The notes under the pieces are model-generated. The model had not been told where the DNA came from and made no database searches. It worked only from the letters and a program-made list of their open reading frames with translations. The translations under genes and the position numbers were made by a program. This document shows positions 21,106-32,735 of a stretch of 64,000 nt of DNA, piece by piece. The first letter of the stretch is position 1, and each line of letters opens with the position of its first letter. Source of the DNA: Arcuatula senhousia (lineage: Eukaryota; Mollusca; Bivalvia; Mytilida; Mytilidae); NCBI GenBank assembly GCA_963971305.1, contig OZ020308.1:21759838-21823837 (forward strand). The letters are read 5' to 3'.

Positions 21106-21591
21106 TAATTTCTTTTAACACATCTTTTATTTATTATGATTGCCTTAGAGAATTATATTGAATATAATATACATATATTTCATATTTGATAGTTTATGTT
21201 AATTATTTTTAAAAATATAGTCTATAAAGGTGTCCAGTAGAGTTCTACAAAATAAAAATTCCAGGTCATTATTTACAAAGTTTTGAATTAATCAAATTAA
21301 ACAGTTGAAATTTAAGTATCTTCGTTAATACGTAATAGCTCATTATGCCACTTCAAATCTCCATCTATATTTTTAGAGTAAGAAACAAAACAAAAACAAG
21401 CAAACTTTCTTTTTTAATTTTTACATCGACTAGACTTGCTGTTTTTCCTTTTATTGTTGATCCTAAGTATTTTTTATTTTATTTCCTGGTAATCAACTAA
21501 TAAAAAAAGTCTGGCCTTAAAATAAGCTCCAATCATAACTCTATTTATCTTATGATATGCACAACTATCGGATTAGTTTTATTCTTTTGTG
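21106..21591. other. AT-rich intergenic DNA
   Basis: No gene or repeat recognised. Confidence 0.5.
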
Positions 21592-22269
21592 TTAAAGGCA
21601 TATTGTCTACGGCAAACTCATTTTTTTTACCCCCATTTTTTTGGTGTCAATTGGACCGAAATGCAATAAAATGAATATTGAAAAACAGATTTGCCATAAA
21701 TTTTGCCTTAAAAGTAGTTTATTTTGATCAAAATAGCTCGACAATATTGATTGATATTTTATCTACCTGCATTACGTCACATTGACACAGATTAAGACTG
21801 AGTAGTTTTAACACGGACACTAATCGGAATCTCGGGATTTGTCCCCGAATACATTAATATGTTGAAAAAAAACCCAATATTTTTCGTGTTTACATTTTAA
21901 ATCACATCCAAAACTTAATACAGGCAATAACTGTCAGTTTTATTCATTAAGTAGCGCTATTATTCAGTTGCCGTTTTAATTTTCTTCCGAGCTAAAACTT
22001 CGAGAAACAGATTATGCACCACGTGCAAGAACTATGAAAGTTTTCAATCAAAGAAAGTATAGTGCGCATGCTTATAGCTCATCTACATCTCATGAATATG
22101 ATTTTTTGTAAAGCTTTACAAATATTATATATTTTTCAATTTTTGAAGTAATAAGGTACCCTAGTGTTATTTTGAAGGTTTGTATCTTTCTAAATAAACA
22201 AAACGAATAGTCTGACGACAATTTTTTGGTTTTACAAAAAATAATTTTTCGTAGACAATATGCCTTTAA
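21592..22269. mobile_element. MITE with perfect 20-bp inverted ends including TTAA
   Basis: Left end TTAAAGGCATATTGTCTACG (21592-21611); the right end (22250-22269) is its exact reverse complement. The outer TTAA could be the target-site duplication, which would suggest a piggyBac-type nonautonomous element, or it could be part of the TIR. The 678-bp interior has no ORF of note. Confidence 0.75.
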
Positions 22270-22539
22270 AAACGAAAGAATATGTACAAATATTAAAAAA
22301 ATATGTCACGAGGATCCAGACACGTCCTCGGGAAAATCTGGATAACTTAATTTTTCCTAGATGAAATTGGAATTCCAATTTACACTGGATTAAAACCAGG
22401 GTCAATCAGAATTCCGAGTTTGCCGAAGATGCATGGATTATTTCTTTGTAATCATAAATGTATCTCGAACAAAAGTCCAAGTTATTATCCACAAATAAAT
22501 AAATAGGCAGCATCTTGAAATTAAATGGCATCAGAAAAT

Positions 22540-22830
22540 ATAACAAAAACAGGACCTATGAAGAAAGACCCATCAGAATCCTTTATCAGACACGATAAAA
22601 AAGCAAATGGCAGTGGATTAGCCACATCCTAAGACGAGAATAGGAAACATCACGCAACATGCTCTAGACTGGAATCCACAAGGAAAGAGAAAGAGAGGGC
22701 GCCCTATGTGAACGTTAGACAGTGAGCTTAGGTCGATCCAGACGTCATGCGGAGAGACCAAGCAAGCTGCGCATGACCAGAACAGCAATTGTCGAAGCCC
22801 AATGCTCCTTTAGGGGGTCAAAAGGGTTAT
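22540..22830 (+). pseudogene. LINE (non-LTR retrotransposon) ORF2 C-terminal relic
   Basis: In shifting frames this reads KWQWISHILRRE (from the W-GH-LR motif) and then HALDWNPQGKRKRGRP. That is the tail typical of endonuclease-RT type LINE ORF2 proteins, with the W-P-G-R-RGRP string. In-frame stops and at least one frameshift show it is dead. No RT core remains. Confidence 0.75.
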
Positions 22831-24194
22831 TCTAAGTGATTAAGTATCACAACGACCATCTGAAATGTAAATAAAGGATAAACGATTCAATTTAATATAT
22901 ATATATTCCAAATAAAAATAAAACACATGCAGAAAACAAGGAACTCTGAATCTTAAAATTTGTAGTTAAGTGATAGTGGAAAGCTTTGATAACGTCATTA
23001 TCAACACCAGACTGCCTTAAACGAACATTTTAGATAAAAATTAATTAAACAAATGATAAACATTATCATGTATAAACATATATGTAAGTACTCCCTTCAC
23101 CCTTTTCATTAAGATCTTTTTAAGCTTACTAAACTCATTATGCAATAGCTTTTCCCCATGAATGTATTTTAGTGCTAGCGTTATTTATCCCTACCACGGG
23201 ATTTGTGTAGTTTCTATACAAAGTATTAGAGCTCTATGTCCATTGAAAACACTTTAGTTTAAATCATTATGAATGACAAACATGAACAAAATAATATCAT
23301 ATCCATGATTTAGTGTAACCTTTCCGATATTTACATGTATATTAATCAATAACCGCAAAGTCTTAAAATAAAAAAAATATTGAACATTTTCCGGATGGTA
23401 AAGCTTTAAAAGCAATCGTAATATCTAAGTGGTGGTAGTAAATTGTTTAATGATGCAGACAAAAATATTTTAGGGAAATTTATACAAAGGAATTCCGCTT
23501 AATGATTTTTTCTTTTGTAATAGATCTGTATTATATAGATACATTTCTTAATATATCATGTAGGCTTTACTTGATTTTCCCGCCCTAGAACCAGTGTATG
23601 AAGGCCTTTTAAATGGCTTTTTGTCGAATTTAGGGCGAATAAATTTATCTATAAAACGATCTTTTATCACACTAAAACAACATTCACAAAATTGCGGTAA
23701 TAACAAATATTTTAGATGCTGAAGGTTTAATTGTTAACCCTTCGGGCTCATACATGTCAGTCATTTTTGAAGATTTGATAGAGCAATTTTACGGACTCTC
23801 TCATGACACAACTTATGATGATGGTCTCAAGAAACGACGCTAAGTCATTTTGAAGGGACGAAAATTCCTTTCTTGCGTGTGGGAAGAACAAGCGTTCTTG
23901 CCCATTACAGACCCTTTTGTGTCCAATTAGAGGCTAAATGTGACCATTTCAAATACCACACTCGCAGACTTCAAGAGGTATTGCGGCATGCAGACTGAAT
24001 ACATGTAGTAATTTATGGACTTACAATTCTTGTTCCCAAATATATTAAGAATAAATAAGTTTAGAATGAAAAGAAAAAAAAAAACATTTATAATTGTATA
24101 TGTTTGTATATGATTATTTGCTATCCAATTGCAAATTTCATCTATATAATCTTCCAGATGAGATGCTTGTGCATCATTTCCCTATCACAGTGTG
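22831..24194. other. Intergenic DNA
   Basis: No gene recognised. The stretch 23.70-24.00 kb is less AT-rich and may be an old repeat, but I cannot assign it. Confidence 0.45.
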
Positions 24195-24345
24195 ACAAAG
24201 GCACGGATTTTAATATCGGCAAATATAAAATAGACGATAAAGAGATGTGGAATAAGTTTACGCGACACAACCAACATTAAAGAAACGGCAATTTAAAAAA
24301 TCACAATGGAAAACAGCCTTTAAAAACAAACTTTAAACAGTAAAA
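24195..24345 (-). repeat. Dispersed repeat family C, minus copy
   Basis: The reverse complement shows 'ggctgttttccattgtgatt', 'ttgccgttt' and 'cgcg.a.acttattccacatct', in the same order as at 34.2 and 52.5 kb (plus strand). Confidence 0.7.
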
Positions 24346-24839
24346 AACGAAGCTGCATGTGTAAATGTGTGAGTTGTTGAGGATTTGTGTGTACTTAAAT
24401 ATATATTTTTTGTGTGTACATCAGTGTTTGTATTTGGGTTTGTGCATGTTTTCAAATTCGATATCATTCCTTGCCCAGTTAAAGGATGCGCTCTGATCAG
24501 GAGCCAAAATTTTAAAGTATTAAACTTTTTTCTAACATCGATTTTTGCAATATTCGGACCCTACAAAAGAAATGTATGCAGAAACGTTAATAAATTGCTA
24601 TGTATTTCTTTTAGCTGCATACTTTTGAAGAGAAACAATTTTGACGATTTTGCTCATTTTTGTATTATATTTGCCTAAATTTTAACTATTTTCAGTTAGA
24701 GTGTTAAACCTTTTCTTATACATTTGATAAGTTTTATTCCAGTAAAAATAAAATAAATATATCAAACTATGAACGTGGATATAAGAAAGTTTGACCCATT
24801 ATCATGTATTTTAGAGGCATTTTTTCCTTTCCAAATTTC
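24346..24839. other. Intergenic DNA
   Basis: A 97-residue ORF here is hydrophobic but has no recognisable family. No other signal is seen. Confidence 0.45.
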
Positions 24840-25165
24840 CCTTAGAATGCTAATTTTAATTCTAGACAACATATTTGTACAGTTTGGTTTTTCAGCAGAC
24901 AAAAGCTATTCCTATGGGCACAAATGTGCACCATAGCTTACCGATTTGTTTTTTCATCCATATGAAGCGGACTTTTTACTTTCACTTCTAGTCAAAAGGA
25001 CCACAGACTTGTTTTATCCTTAAATCTCAGATTTCGTTATATTGATGAAGTCATTTCACTAAACAATCCTCGATTTGGTGACAATTTACATCTCATATAT
25101 CCGAAGGAACTTGAGATAATGGACACTACAGATTTTAGGCTGTCCGCATATTTGGATACAAAGTT
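24840..25165 (+). pseudogene. Penelope-like element RT fragment (PLE-D)
   Basis: Decayed RT. It shows 'ILDNIFVQFG', then a degraded 'AIPMGTNVHHSLPICFF' (the GIPMGTN-AP-ADLFL motif), then 'LRFRYIDEVISLNNPRFGDNLHLIYPKELEIMDTTDFRLSAYLD'. The YIDD box is changed to YIDE. It is clearly the same subfamily as 15.04-15.17 kb. It is truncated at both ends and runs into the tandem repeat at 25.25 kb. Confidence 0.75.
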
Positions 25166-25249
25166 AATAAGGGTATTATGCTTTTGACTGGTCAGCCCGT
25201 CCGGTCGTCCTATAGTTTGAGAGTCCATGTGTCCGTCCATAATATAAAT

Positions 25250-25720
25250 TTCCATTAAACGTTTTTTTCAGCAATTATTTATCGTAGGCGTTCGATATAT
25301 GGTATGTAGCTTCAAGTAGGGTCCCATATGTTGGGATATGTTTTCAGGTCTATCGATCAACTACATCCTGTTTAACGAGTTGACTCAGACCTTTTTCACT
25401 AAATTTTCATGGTTGTAATTTTCGTAACAGATTTCTCAAAACTATTAATCGTAAGCTTCTGATATTTAGTATGTAGCTTCAAGTAGCGGTAACATAGGGT
25501 GGGACACCTTTTAATGTCTGTTGAGCATCTTCTAAATGTTTAACGAGCCGATATACACTTTTTTCATTAAATGTTCATGGTGGAACATTGTCGTAGGTTT
25601 ATATTTGGTTTGTAGGTTCAGACATGTGTCAGATAGGGTCCAATATGGTGGGATACGTTTTCAAATATGTCAGTCATTCTACTTCCTGTTAAACGAGCCC
25701 ACTTGAAAACACAACACCAC
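25250..25720 (+). repeat. Three imperfect ~160-bp tandem units
   Basis: The order 'cgtagg..ttcgatat.tggtatgtagcttcaagtag', 'gtggga.a..tttt.a.gtct', 'aacgag', 'ttttttcac.aaa.tttcatgg' recurs from about 25270, 25440 and 25590. The units have diverged from each other. Noncoding. Confidence 0.7.
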
Positions 25721-26512
25721 TGACTTTTGAATCCTTAATCAAGGTAGATAACTTCTGTCCAAATGTGAACGCGTGGGTTAGGTGAGCGTGCTCACTAAAG
25801 TTCTTTCATTTTAGATTATTTTTTCAACGTTGGATATTCCATCGCTTTCTAGTTTGTTTATCATTCATTGTAAATATTTTATCAACATTGCATAGAAGCG
25901 TTTATTATCTCACTGAAAAAACAGGTTTTTATTTAGGTGTGTATTTAATTGGGTTTAACGGTTCTATGACACATCTGGCCAGGTCAGTTAAATGATAACA
26001 TACACCAGATAACCATGAAGACACCTCTGACCATGTGCAGGTAACTGACAATTCTTGATACAGATTTTATAAGGAAAAATCATATTGACTTTTTCAATTT
26101 TGTAGCGTGTAAAAGAACCAGAATATGTAACTACAATACTGAAAATGACCAAATGATTTATTGCACGAATTCAGATACAGCTCGAGTTGAAAGATTGAAA
26201 AACCACTCCTATGATCACTCGAAACCAGTTCAATAATTATTTCTTCTCTTATATAAAACCTAGTTCAGCTAGAGGAGTTCGAGAGAGATAAACAAATACT
26301 ACTAAGATTCACGTAATATTCGTTTTGATAATGCATTGTAATTGACAATGTTTTGTCAGGAAAAAAAGTAACAGGTTTGGATTCTGTTTTTTATTTAGTT
26401 TTCTAGGTTTGTGATTTAAATTATCATATCAAAACACAGATATTTACTAAAACCATTACCTTACTAGCTGTATAGGGGTGTATACATCGGTGTATTGAAG
26501 CAAAATTTTTTT
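25721..26512. other. Intergenic DNA
   Basis: No gene or clear repeat seen. Confidence 0.5.
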
Positions 26513-26793
26513 CTTAGGGACGGACCATTTAACTTGAAAGGGGGGCTTGGTTTTTTCGTTTTGGTCAAATTTTGTTCCCGTGCAGAGCGCGGAAAGAATA
26601 TTTATTTTTCAAAGGCGTCAGGACAGATTTTTTTTCATTATTATCATCATTCTATATGCCCGAAATCCTTCTTCAGAATATTTTTTTTCTTTCCCCCTGC
26701 TGCCAGAATATTTTTTTCATCAAAAATAATTTTCAGAAGATTTTTTTGGAAAAAACCAAGCCCCCCTTTAAGTTAAATGGTCGGTTCCTTATA
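26513..26793. mobile_element. Short MITE with ~38-bp inverted ends, TTA-flanked
   Basis: The left arm starts GGGACGGACCATTTAACTT (26517 on) and continues through the G-run and 'gcttggtttttt'. The right arm (about 26753-26790) is its near-exact reverse complement. TTA flanks both ends, consistent with a PIF/Harbinger-type 3-bp target duplication. ORFs in three plus frames are antisense shadows of a pyrimidine-rich loop. A relative lies at 43.39-43.94 kb. Confidence 0.72.
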
Positions 26794-27330
26794 ATCGTTG
26801 ATCATTTTTCACATTCCAATAAATCATTGGCTACACTCAATTTGCTCAGATGAAATATTACTTCACTCGACGTGACACGTGCCAACCTGGTAGATATAAA
26901 AAAGTCGATCAAAAGAAAGGTCCTCGAAAAATGAAGTAAAACAAAATAACTCGATATGGTCGTTCATAGGAGTTTTAAGACCATTAACATTACCATAGAT
27001 AACATATTATGGGGTGTTGTTAATTATATAAAAAACTAGGAAATTTAATGACGTTGTAATCACGTAATATACATGTTATAGTTTTTCTTTATCTACACAA
27101 AGCATGCAACACAACTAAAACAACAGCCATTCATTCAAAGGTCTTTGAATTTTTTTCGTTATTTGACAAAACCAATGGCTTTTAACAGTCAATACCATGA
27201 TGAAGAGGGAATATCGGTTCAGCACAAAATTGCATATAGAATACAAAAGAGACATGGTTGTGCAGATGACTTGCTTAATTTTCAAATTGAAGATAAAGAA
27301 ATATAAACACTTAATAAAAGCAAAGGAAAC
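26794..27330. other. Intergenic DNA downstream of IL-17-like gene 2
   Basis: No gene seen. The transcript of gene 2 (minus) probably ends just right of this stretch. Confidence 0.5.
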
Positions 27331-27336
27331 TTTATT
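27331..27336 (-). promoter_or_regulatory. Poly(A) signal of IL-17-like gene 2
   Basis: AATAAA on the minus strand, about 160 nt past the stop codon. One ATTTATTT motif lies in the short 3' UTR between them. Confidence 0.6.
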
Positions 27337-27493
27337 AGGTAAAAAATAAAATGTAACAAATAATAAAAATATGTAACAAATAAATGTATATTACAAAATT
27401 TATATAACAAATTAAATCTCATATGTTTAGTCATAACAGAAAAAAATATTGAGTAATTTTGGAACACATAACGTACCGCAGAATCTGCTACCA

Positions 27494-28194
27494 TCATACC
27501 GGTATTGGAAGGTCAACAAGTGGTTGAGGTGTCACTTGGTGGCTGTTTTCAATCTCTCTGGCTTGAGCACAAGTGTAAGCTATAGGTATATAAAATTCTG
27601 TCTTTTCATAATCCCAAACACCGTTAGTATTACAAGTCCTACTTCTTTTCAAAATGTGAATTTTATATTTAATAGCTTCACACATTTTGTTGTGCATTCC
27701 AATACAGTTTGAACAGCGCGATTTAGCCCAGAACACACTTCTAGGATATGTTTGATTGTCAAATACGTGTTCTTCGATGGTCCACGGGCATACGGATCTG
27801 AACAATAACGGTCTGTTTGATTTTATCGTTGTGTTTAAACACCCACTTCTAGTTGCATCTTCTTGATTTATTGATCGTAGTAATCTAAACTGATTTTCGA
27901 TAGTCCTATCTGTCCAGTCGGAATTTAGAAATAAAGTCCGAATATCTAAGCCTCGGTTGAGTCTTTTGAACTCTTTTTCTAGATCTTTGTCATTTGCATG
28001 TTTGCAAACTATTCCATCTCGAAAAGGTCGAGCTCTGACCACACTTTCTAACATGATATCAATAAGAACAATCAAAATGGTATCCTGAAATAGAAAATAA
28101 AGATCCGTATATAGAAATTTTTCTATACAATAATATTTTATGATCCAAACGTCTTATTTTGTAACTTTTGAAAAAAATCTACCTGATGAAGCAT
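27494..28194 (-). CDS. IL17L: IL-17-like secreted cytokine, gene 2 (two coding exons)
   Basis: Interleukin-17 family cytokine on the minus strand. Exon 1 (28183-28194) encodes MLHQ and ends at GTAGAT. The 98-bp phase-0 intron ends ...tctatttcag, and exon 2 is 27494-28084. The joined product is 200 residues. The signal peptide core is ILIVLIDIML. The mature part has eight cysteines matching genes 1 and 3: VCPWTIEEH (the CPW motif), RCSNCIG, MC before HILKR, TCNTNGVWDYE, and TCAQAREIE near the end. The tail is proline-rich as in the paralogues. It carries N-x-T/S sequons near CLNTT and DNQT. The apparent start in exon 2 is a TTG, not a real start. It differs widely from genes 1 and 3, so the duplication is old. 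Confidence 0.88.
28183..28194 (-). CDS. IL17L: Micro-exon 1 of IL-17-like gene 2
   Basis: ATG CTT CAT CAG followed by GTAGAT, in phase with exon 2 at 28084. The short spacing (98-bp intron) and good splice sites make it a strong candidate. Confidence 0.62.
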
Positions 28195-29853
28195 ACAAAG
28201 AAAAAGCTGCAACAACGAAAGATCATAGATGAAGTAAAATGATTTTAAGAAAAATGAACTTTGCTAAATGCTTAATTTCTTAGTTTAAAATATCATATAT
28301 GCTTACTTTATTAAATCTAACCATCATGTTGATCAATATTTGTTTTGTTCAGGTAGGACCTGAAGATACCTCTATATACTCCCATCTTCAGTACCCCCGA
28401 AAAAGTCTCAAAATCCCCTTATGATAAAAGCTCTTCAAAATCGAAAAAGTAGTAACGGGACAAGGAAAGTTTATAACAATATAACAAGGATTAATAACTT
28501 TTGCTATCTAACTCAAGGTTATTAGACCGGACTTCTTGCATCAACCGCCTACAAAGTTTGGTATGTGAGAAAAGGATTGTCTATACAATTCCATTCATAA
28601 AATAAAAACAAAACAAAAACAAGATGAAGTGTTTTTCGATTGGTGGGTCTTGTATATATATATGCGCAATATATTTGATTTTCCGATGAAACATGCATAG
28701 GGATACATGCACCGAATCATAAAATTCATAGTAAGTGCAGAAAAGCTGCATAAACATGTACCAGGGGGATTTTTCTTTTATTTGATTTATCGCTTTTATT
28801 GTCAGATGATCTCAAATATTTAGAAAATAGATAACAATAAATCGAGTACGGATTTTCGAAAAACGAAAACGCACTGAATTGAACCTTTAAGGATTTTCGG
28901 AAAAAGATTACAAGTATACCATGCAAGCATGGTTATGTGAATTAACTTTTTGATTCTCTGCATATAAAGATGCAAGTTTTAAAACACACTCCTAAGCGAA
29001 ACACCCAGAAATCAAAACATGAATAATCAAACATCGGTTGCTAACATGCAAAGCTTAACAACGAAACCCTAAAAGATCATCCCGGTGTCGCTTTAGGATA
29101 ATCCTCATCACGAACCTTGGTTCATGTATCACAAAAGCAACGGAGCACTAAAGAGGCAATAGAATGTGCCGAATCCGAAAAGGCAAAGACAATCGCTAGA
29201 CATACAATCATTACAAGCGTTAAAAAATCCGTAAGATCGTAAACTTTATGTCGACCCTTTTACTCTCGCAGTTTAAACACTAATTATTTTTGTTTCTTCA
29301 TTTTGACCCAATCCTTAATCAGTCCTTTGCTAGTGTGGGTTCAGGTTGGCTACTAGTCCCACACCAATATTTTCGGTATAAGTCTACTTAAGAGAAGCAA
29401 GAATCTGCATGACGTCGGGTCAGGTCGCGTTGCCCGTACAGTGACTTGGATATGTACCCAAAATGGTAGAATTGGTTGGCCCTTTCTTTCATAATGAATG
29501 TCGGGGTCGTAAGGCTATAAAAGGTGGAGGGGGTTATTTTTTTAGTTCATGGATGAGCGGCAGCAGGTCTGGAATGGTACCCGAATAAATACTATTATTA
29601 CATAGATGCATATGAAATACCGATTTTTCCCAGTCAAATAAAATCTGGTAAATTCACAATGTGAAATAACAAATATATTTTCACTCTTGCGTCCTTTCCG
29701 GTCAAACTCAATTATGACGTCGTGAATTGTATTGCGTTGTCGGCATGACTCCTGCGGTCTAAATTCATACGCCATTCAAATAAATTTATAAAAAACCATT
29801 AAATAGCGGCATTTTATCTATGTAATAAATACGATAATCAATTAGGTCTCATT
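28195..29853. other. Intergenic DNA upstream of IL-17-like gene 2
   Basis: No gene recognised. A stretch at 29.32-29.52 kb looks like an old dispersed repeat, with 'gacgtcgggtcagg.cgcgttgcccg' recalling family D at 63.7 kb. The promoter of gene 2 should lie at the left edge, but I see no clear TATA box. Confidence 0.45.
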
Positions 29854-29976
29854 AATAACCAAAATATGATCACTCGTGCGGGAACGCACAGAGATTTAAC
29901 TCGTGCGCGGAACAAGTTCGGCGCACTCATATAAATCTGTGTGCGTTCACCGACTCGTGATCATATTTTGGTTATT
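29854..29976. repeat. 123-bp near-perfect palindrome (foldback element)
   Basis: The left arm starts aataaccaaaatatgatcac and the right arm ends with its exact complement. Pairing continues inward through 'gaacgcaca.agattta' to a central GTGCGC/GCGCAC pair, with only about 12 bases left for the loop. Near-perfect arms suggest a young foldback MITE, or a sequence that forms a long RNA hairpin if transcribed. Confidence 0.85.
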
Positions 29977-30535
29977 CACTCAACCCAATTAATTATCCTA
30001 TAAATACTCTCTAGATTCTTATACCCAAATAAATAGAATAAATGATAATACTACCCACAAAAATGCACTCACTGTGGTAGAGCTAGAAACTTTTCAGTGA
30101 ATCGACACTTCATGCAAGTGTATAATAGATTTAATAGTCAAGAGATAACATATCAGGAATTTATATACTAAGTACCAGAATTAATACTAATATTTTACCC
30201 ATAATTAATATCATATATAAAATTAAACCCATATTAATACAATTTGATAATAATGGCACACCAAATAATACTCAAAATCTCAAAATTACTACCCGATTCT
30301 GCGGCACGTCCCCATATGCCAATATGTAGAAGGTTAACCCCCGGGCCTTTGATAACACAGCTTCTTTTAGTTAATCAGTCATTGCTTTACTCACAAGCAG
30401 CGCGATTTCGGCTATATCCAGAGAATGAAGATGAAAGGATTGATGCAATTAACATGAAACGGCGGACACAAGGAGGACACAAAGACATTCGGGAGGAGAG
30501 TGTTGACTGCCATTTGAAAAAGGAGTGATGAATAG
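29977..30535. other. Intergenic DNA
   Basis: A 94-residue ORF at 30244-30528 has no recognisable domain; its codon stretch is not continued by a credible exon. Treated as chance. Confidence 0.4.
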
Positions 30536-30890
30536 GGACAGGCTATTTAGCCGCCTGTATGGGGATTTTACGGATACAGAAATAACTGCTCTTACTGAGA
30601 CATGCAGCAGGATTCTGTAAAGTGTGAAGAACGTGGCATTTTCCCACAACGGTGCACCACTATGGTTTACTGTAAGGTTTTCGCATTATAGATGACGACC
30701 CAGGCATTCATCATAACTGGGCTGTCCAATTTAACTACCTAGGGCACACATACCAGTCGCTTTGTGAGCAAAAAGGCCTGACCCGATGTCAGGGTTCTGA
30801 TGGCATTTTAGTGGACTTTTACCGACAAGCCTAGCGCTGCTGCAGACCTATTCGCCATCCAGCACTCTAACGGGTCACGGAACTTTCAGT
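30536..30890 (-). repeat. Dispersed repeat family D, minus copy
   Basis: The reverse complement matches 63600-63975: 'gcagcagcgcta.gcttgtcggtaaaagtccacta', 'cctgacatcgggtcaggc', 'ccatagtggtgcaccg' and 'cctgctgc'. It is noncoding and older than the right-hand copy (more differences from a shared core). Confidence 0.8.
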
Positions 30891-31619
30891 TCATATTTTA
30901 TAATTGAGAACGGACATCACTAATAAGGCTAAAATTCTTGACCAATATGATTTACTAGACCATTATCTTTTATTTTGGACATTTTCTATGCTTACTGATG
31001 TTAAATGATCAAATTCAATTTCAGTGCATAATTTTCAAGGCCGATCAAGTAGTGTCTAGAGTATTATCTCTGGATTTTACTGGACACGATAATTGACTGT
31101 TAGAATAATATATTTTATTTAATTGAAATACTGGACACTTTGTACGTTTCAGTAGTGGAATGCATTTTTAATACTTCTTTCTGCAAAGATCATATCAATT
31201 CACTGCCATCAATGGAATGTAGCTGTTGAAAGTAAACAACACTGGATTTCTATTTTTTGTTCATATATAGTTTATGTGTGTACGGTCAGTAGCATCTAGT
31301 AGTATTTTATTACAGGGCTTTTCTTGGCTTTACATAATAGCTTGTTTTTGGTCATTCTAGTACTTGGAGAATAAAGAATCGTATTTTAGGTGTAAGGCCT
31401 TTAGACCCTGTACTTGCCGAGATGGCTCTGGTTTGGTTTTAGATTTTGATTTAAGGTTATATATAAGATGTGAAGTTACTGTCAATACTCGGATATTGGA
31501 ACGATAAAAAAACTTCTTTAGTTTAAAAAATTACTATAAAAGATATCCAAGAATAAAGGTAATAACAAACTACCGAACTTGAAGGATCAATCTCATAGTC
31601 CAGAGAAAATGACAAAAAC
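30891..31619. other. Intergenic DNA
   Basis: No gene recognised. Confidence 0.5.
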
Positions 31620-32660
31620 GAATCGGTCATTCCGGAGAATTGGTGGATCGCAATGGTCCTGACTTGGTACAGGCATTTTAAACGAAATGGTGGGTTAAAC
31701 CAGGTTTTATGGCGCCAAACCTCCCTCTTCCATTGCGATCTTAGGATCCGGTAATGACCATAGAACACAACATAGTTGTGATACACAATAGGGATATTGA
31801 GGTGATCATCTCAGTACAGCAGACCAGTCAAATACTTATTAAAACAATTAACTATCATATCTTTTAACTCAATTTTGAACTTTTCTACTAGTGGCTGATA
31901 ACGAAGAAAGAATGTTTTTAGTGATCGTATGAGACGTACTTTCTTATAGCCCTGCTCCAAAAGTCGGTCACGAAGAAATCGGTGTCTGATAAAAAAATCT
32001 GTGAAATGTGTGCAAGCTCTGGCATATCGAATAAGTTGTGAACTATAAATACCGTATGCAGGAGAAGTAGTTATATTGCTCTGTAGATTAGGAAAATTAA
32101 TAATTTGAAAATTAAAATCGTCTCATTTATCGTAAATTTTTGTACTGAGATGACCACCTGGGTCAAATTCGAGGTGCAAATCCAAGAAAGACGTGAAGCA
32201 ATTAGATTCGGTGGTCTCTTGAATCTCCAATTCCGGAGGATATATTGAAGGAATCCAACTACCAAATGAAGTGTTATTGACAGAAAGGACATCATCAATA
32301 TATCTGAATGTAAGATTAAATGACCTTGCCTCTTTCATCTTCTTGCTCTTTACGAGTCCCTGAAGAAATTCAGTCTCATACGAGTATAAAAACAAATCGG
32401 CAAGGAGAGGAGCACAGTTTGTGCCCATTGGAATGCCGATTTGTTGTTGAAAAATCTCTCCTCCGAAGGTGACAAATATGTTGTCAATGAGGAAATCAAG
32501 CATACTGCAAACTTGTTCCAGTGTGTAACAAATTTTATCTTTGAAAGATGTTTTGGAAAAGAATGTAGAATTATAACCCAAAACAACAAAATCCTAGCGT
32601 TTGAAAAGGCTTTTTCGAGAAGTTTTTTTCAGGTGAGATTTTAGTTTTTCGTGTGGCAAG
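31620..32660 (-). pseudogene. Penelope-like element RT, best copy (PLE-A1)
   Basis: Reverse transcriptase of a Penelope-like retroelement, 5'-truncated. In minus-strand order: HEKLKSHLKKT, GYNSTFFSKTSFKDKICY, FLIDNIFVTFGGEIFQQQ, then IGIPMGTNCAPLLADLFLYSYE, RYIDDVLSVNN (the catalytic YIDD box) and FLDLHLEFDPGGHLSTKIYDK. After a frameshift near 32125 comes NITTSPAYGIYSSQLIRYARACTHF and a FLRYQPLVEKF tail. The longest open stretch is 32123-32581. No GIY-YIG endonuclease domain was seen. The end of the element carries a ~105-bp module (31640-31742) with inverted 'gatcgcaatgg' ends that also follows PLE-A2. Confidence 0.88.
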
Positions 32661-32735
32661 GTAGAAGTGATTTGAAAAAAATTATAAGAGGCGAATTCTG
32701 TAGGTTATATTTATAAAACATAACTACGAGTTCTA

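Noticed and set aside
26495..26853. Three overlapping plus-strand ORFs
   Set aside because: They read the pyrimidine-rich loop of the MITE in all three frames, as expected for low-complexity sequence.
30244..30528. 94-residue plus-strand ORF as a gene
   Set aside because: No recognisable motif and no plausible splice partners; it ends at the edge of a family D repeat.
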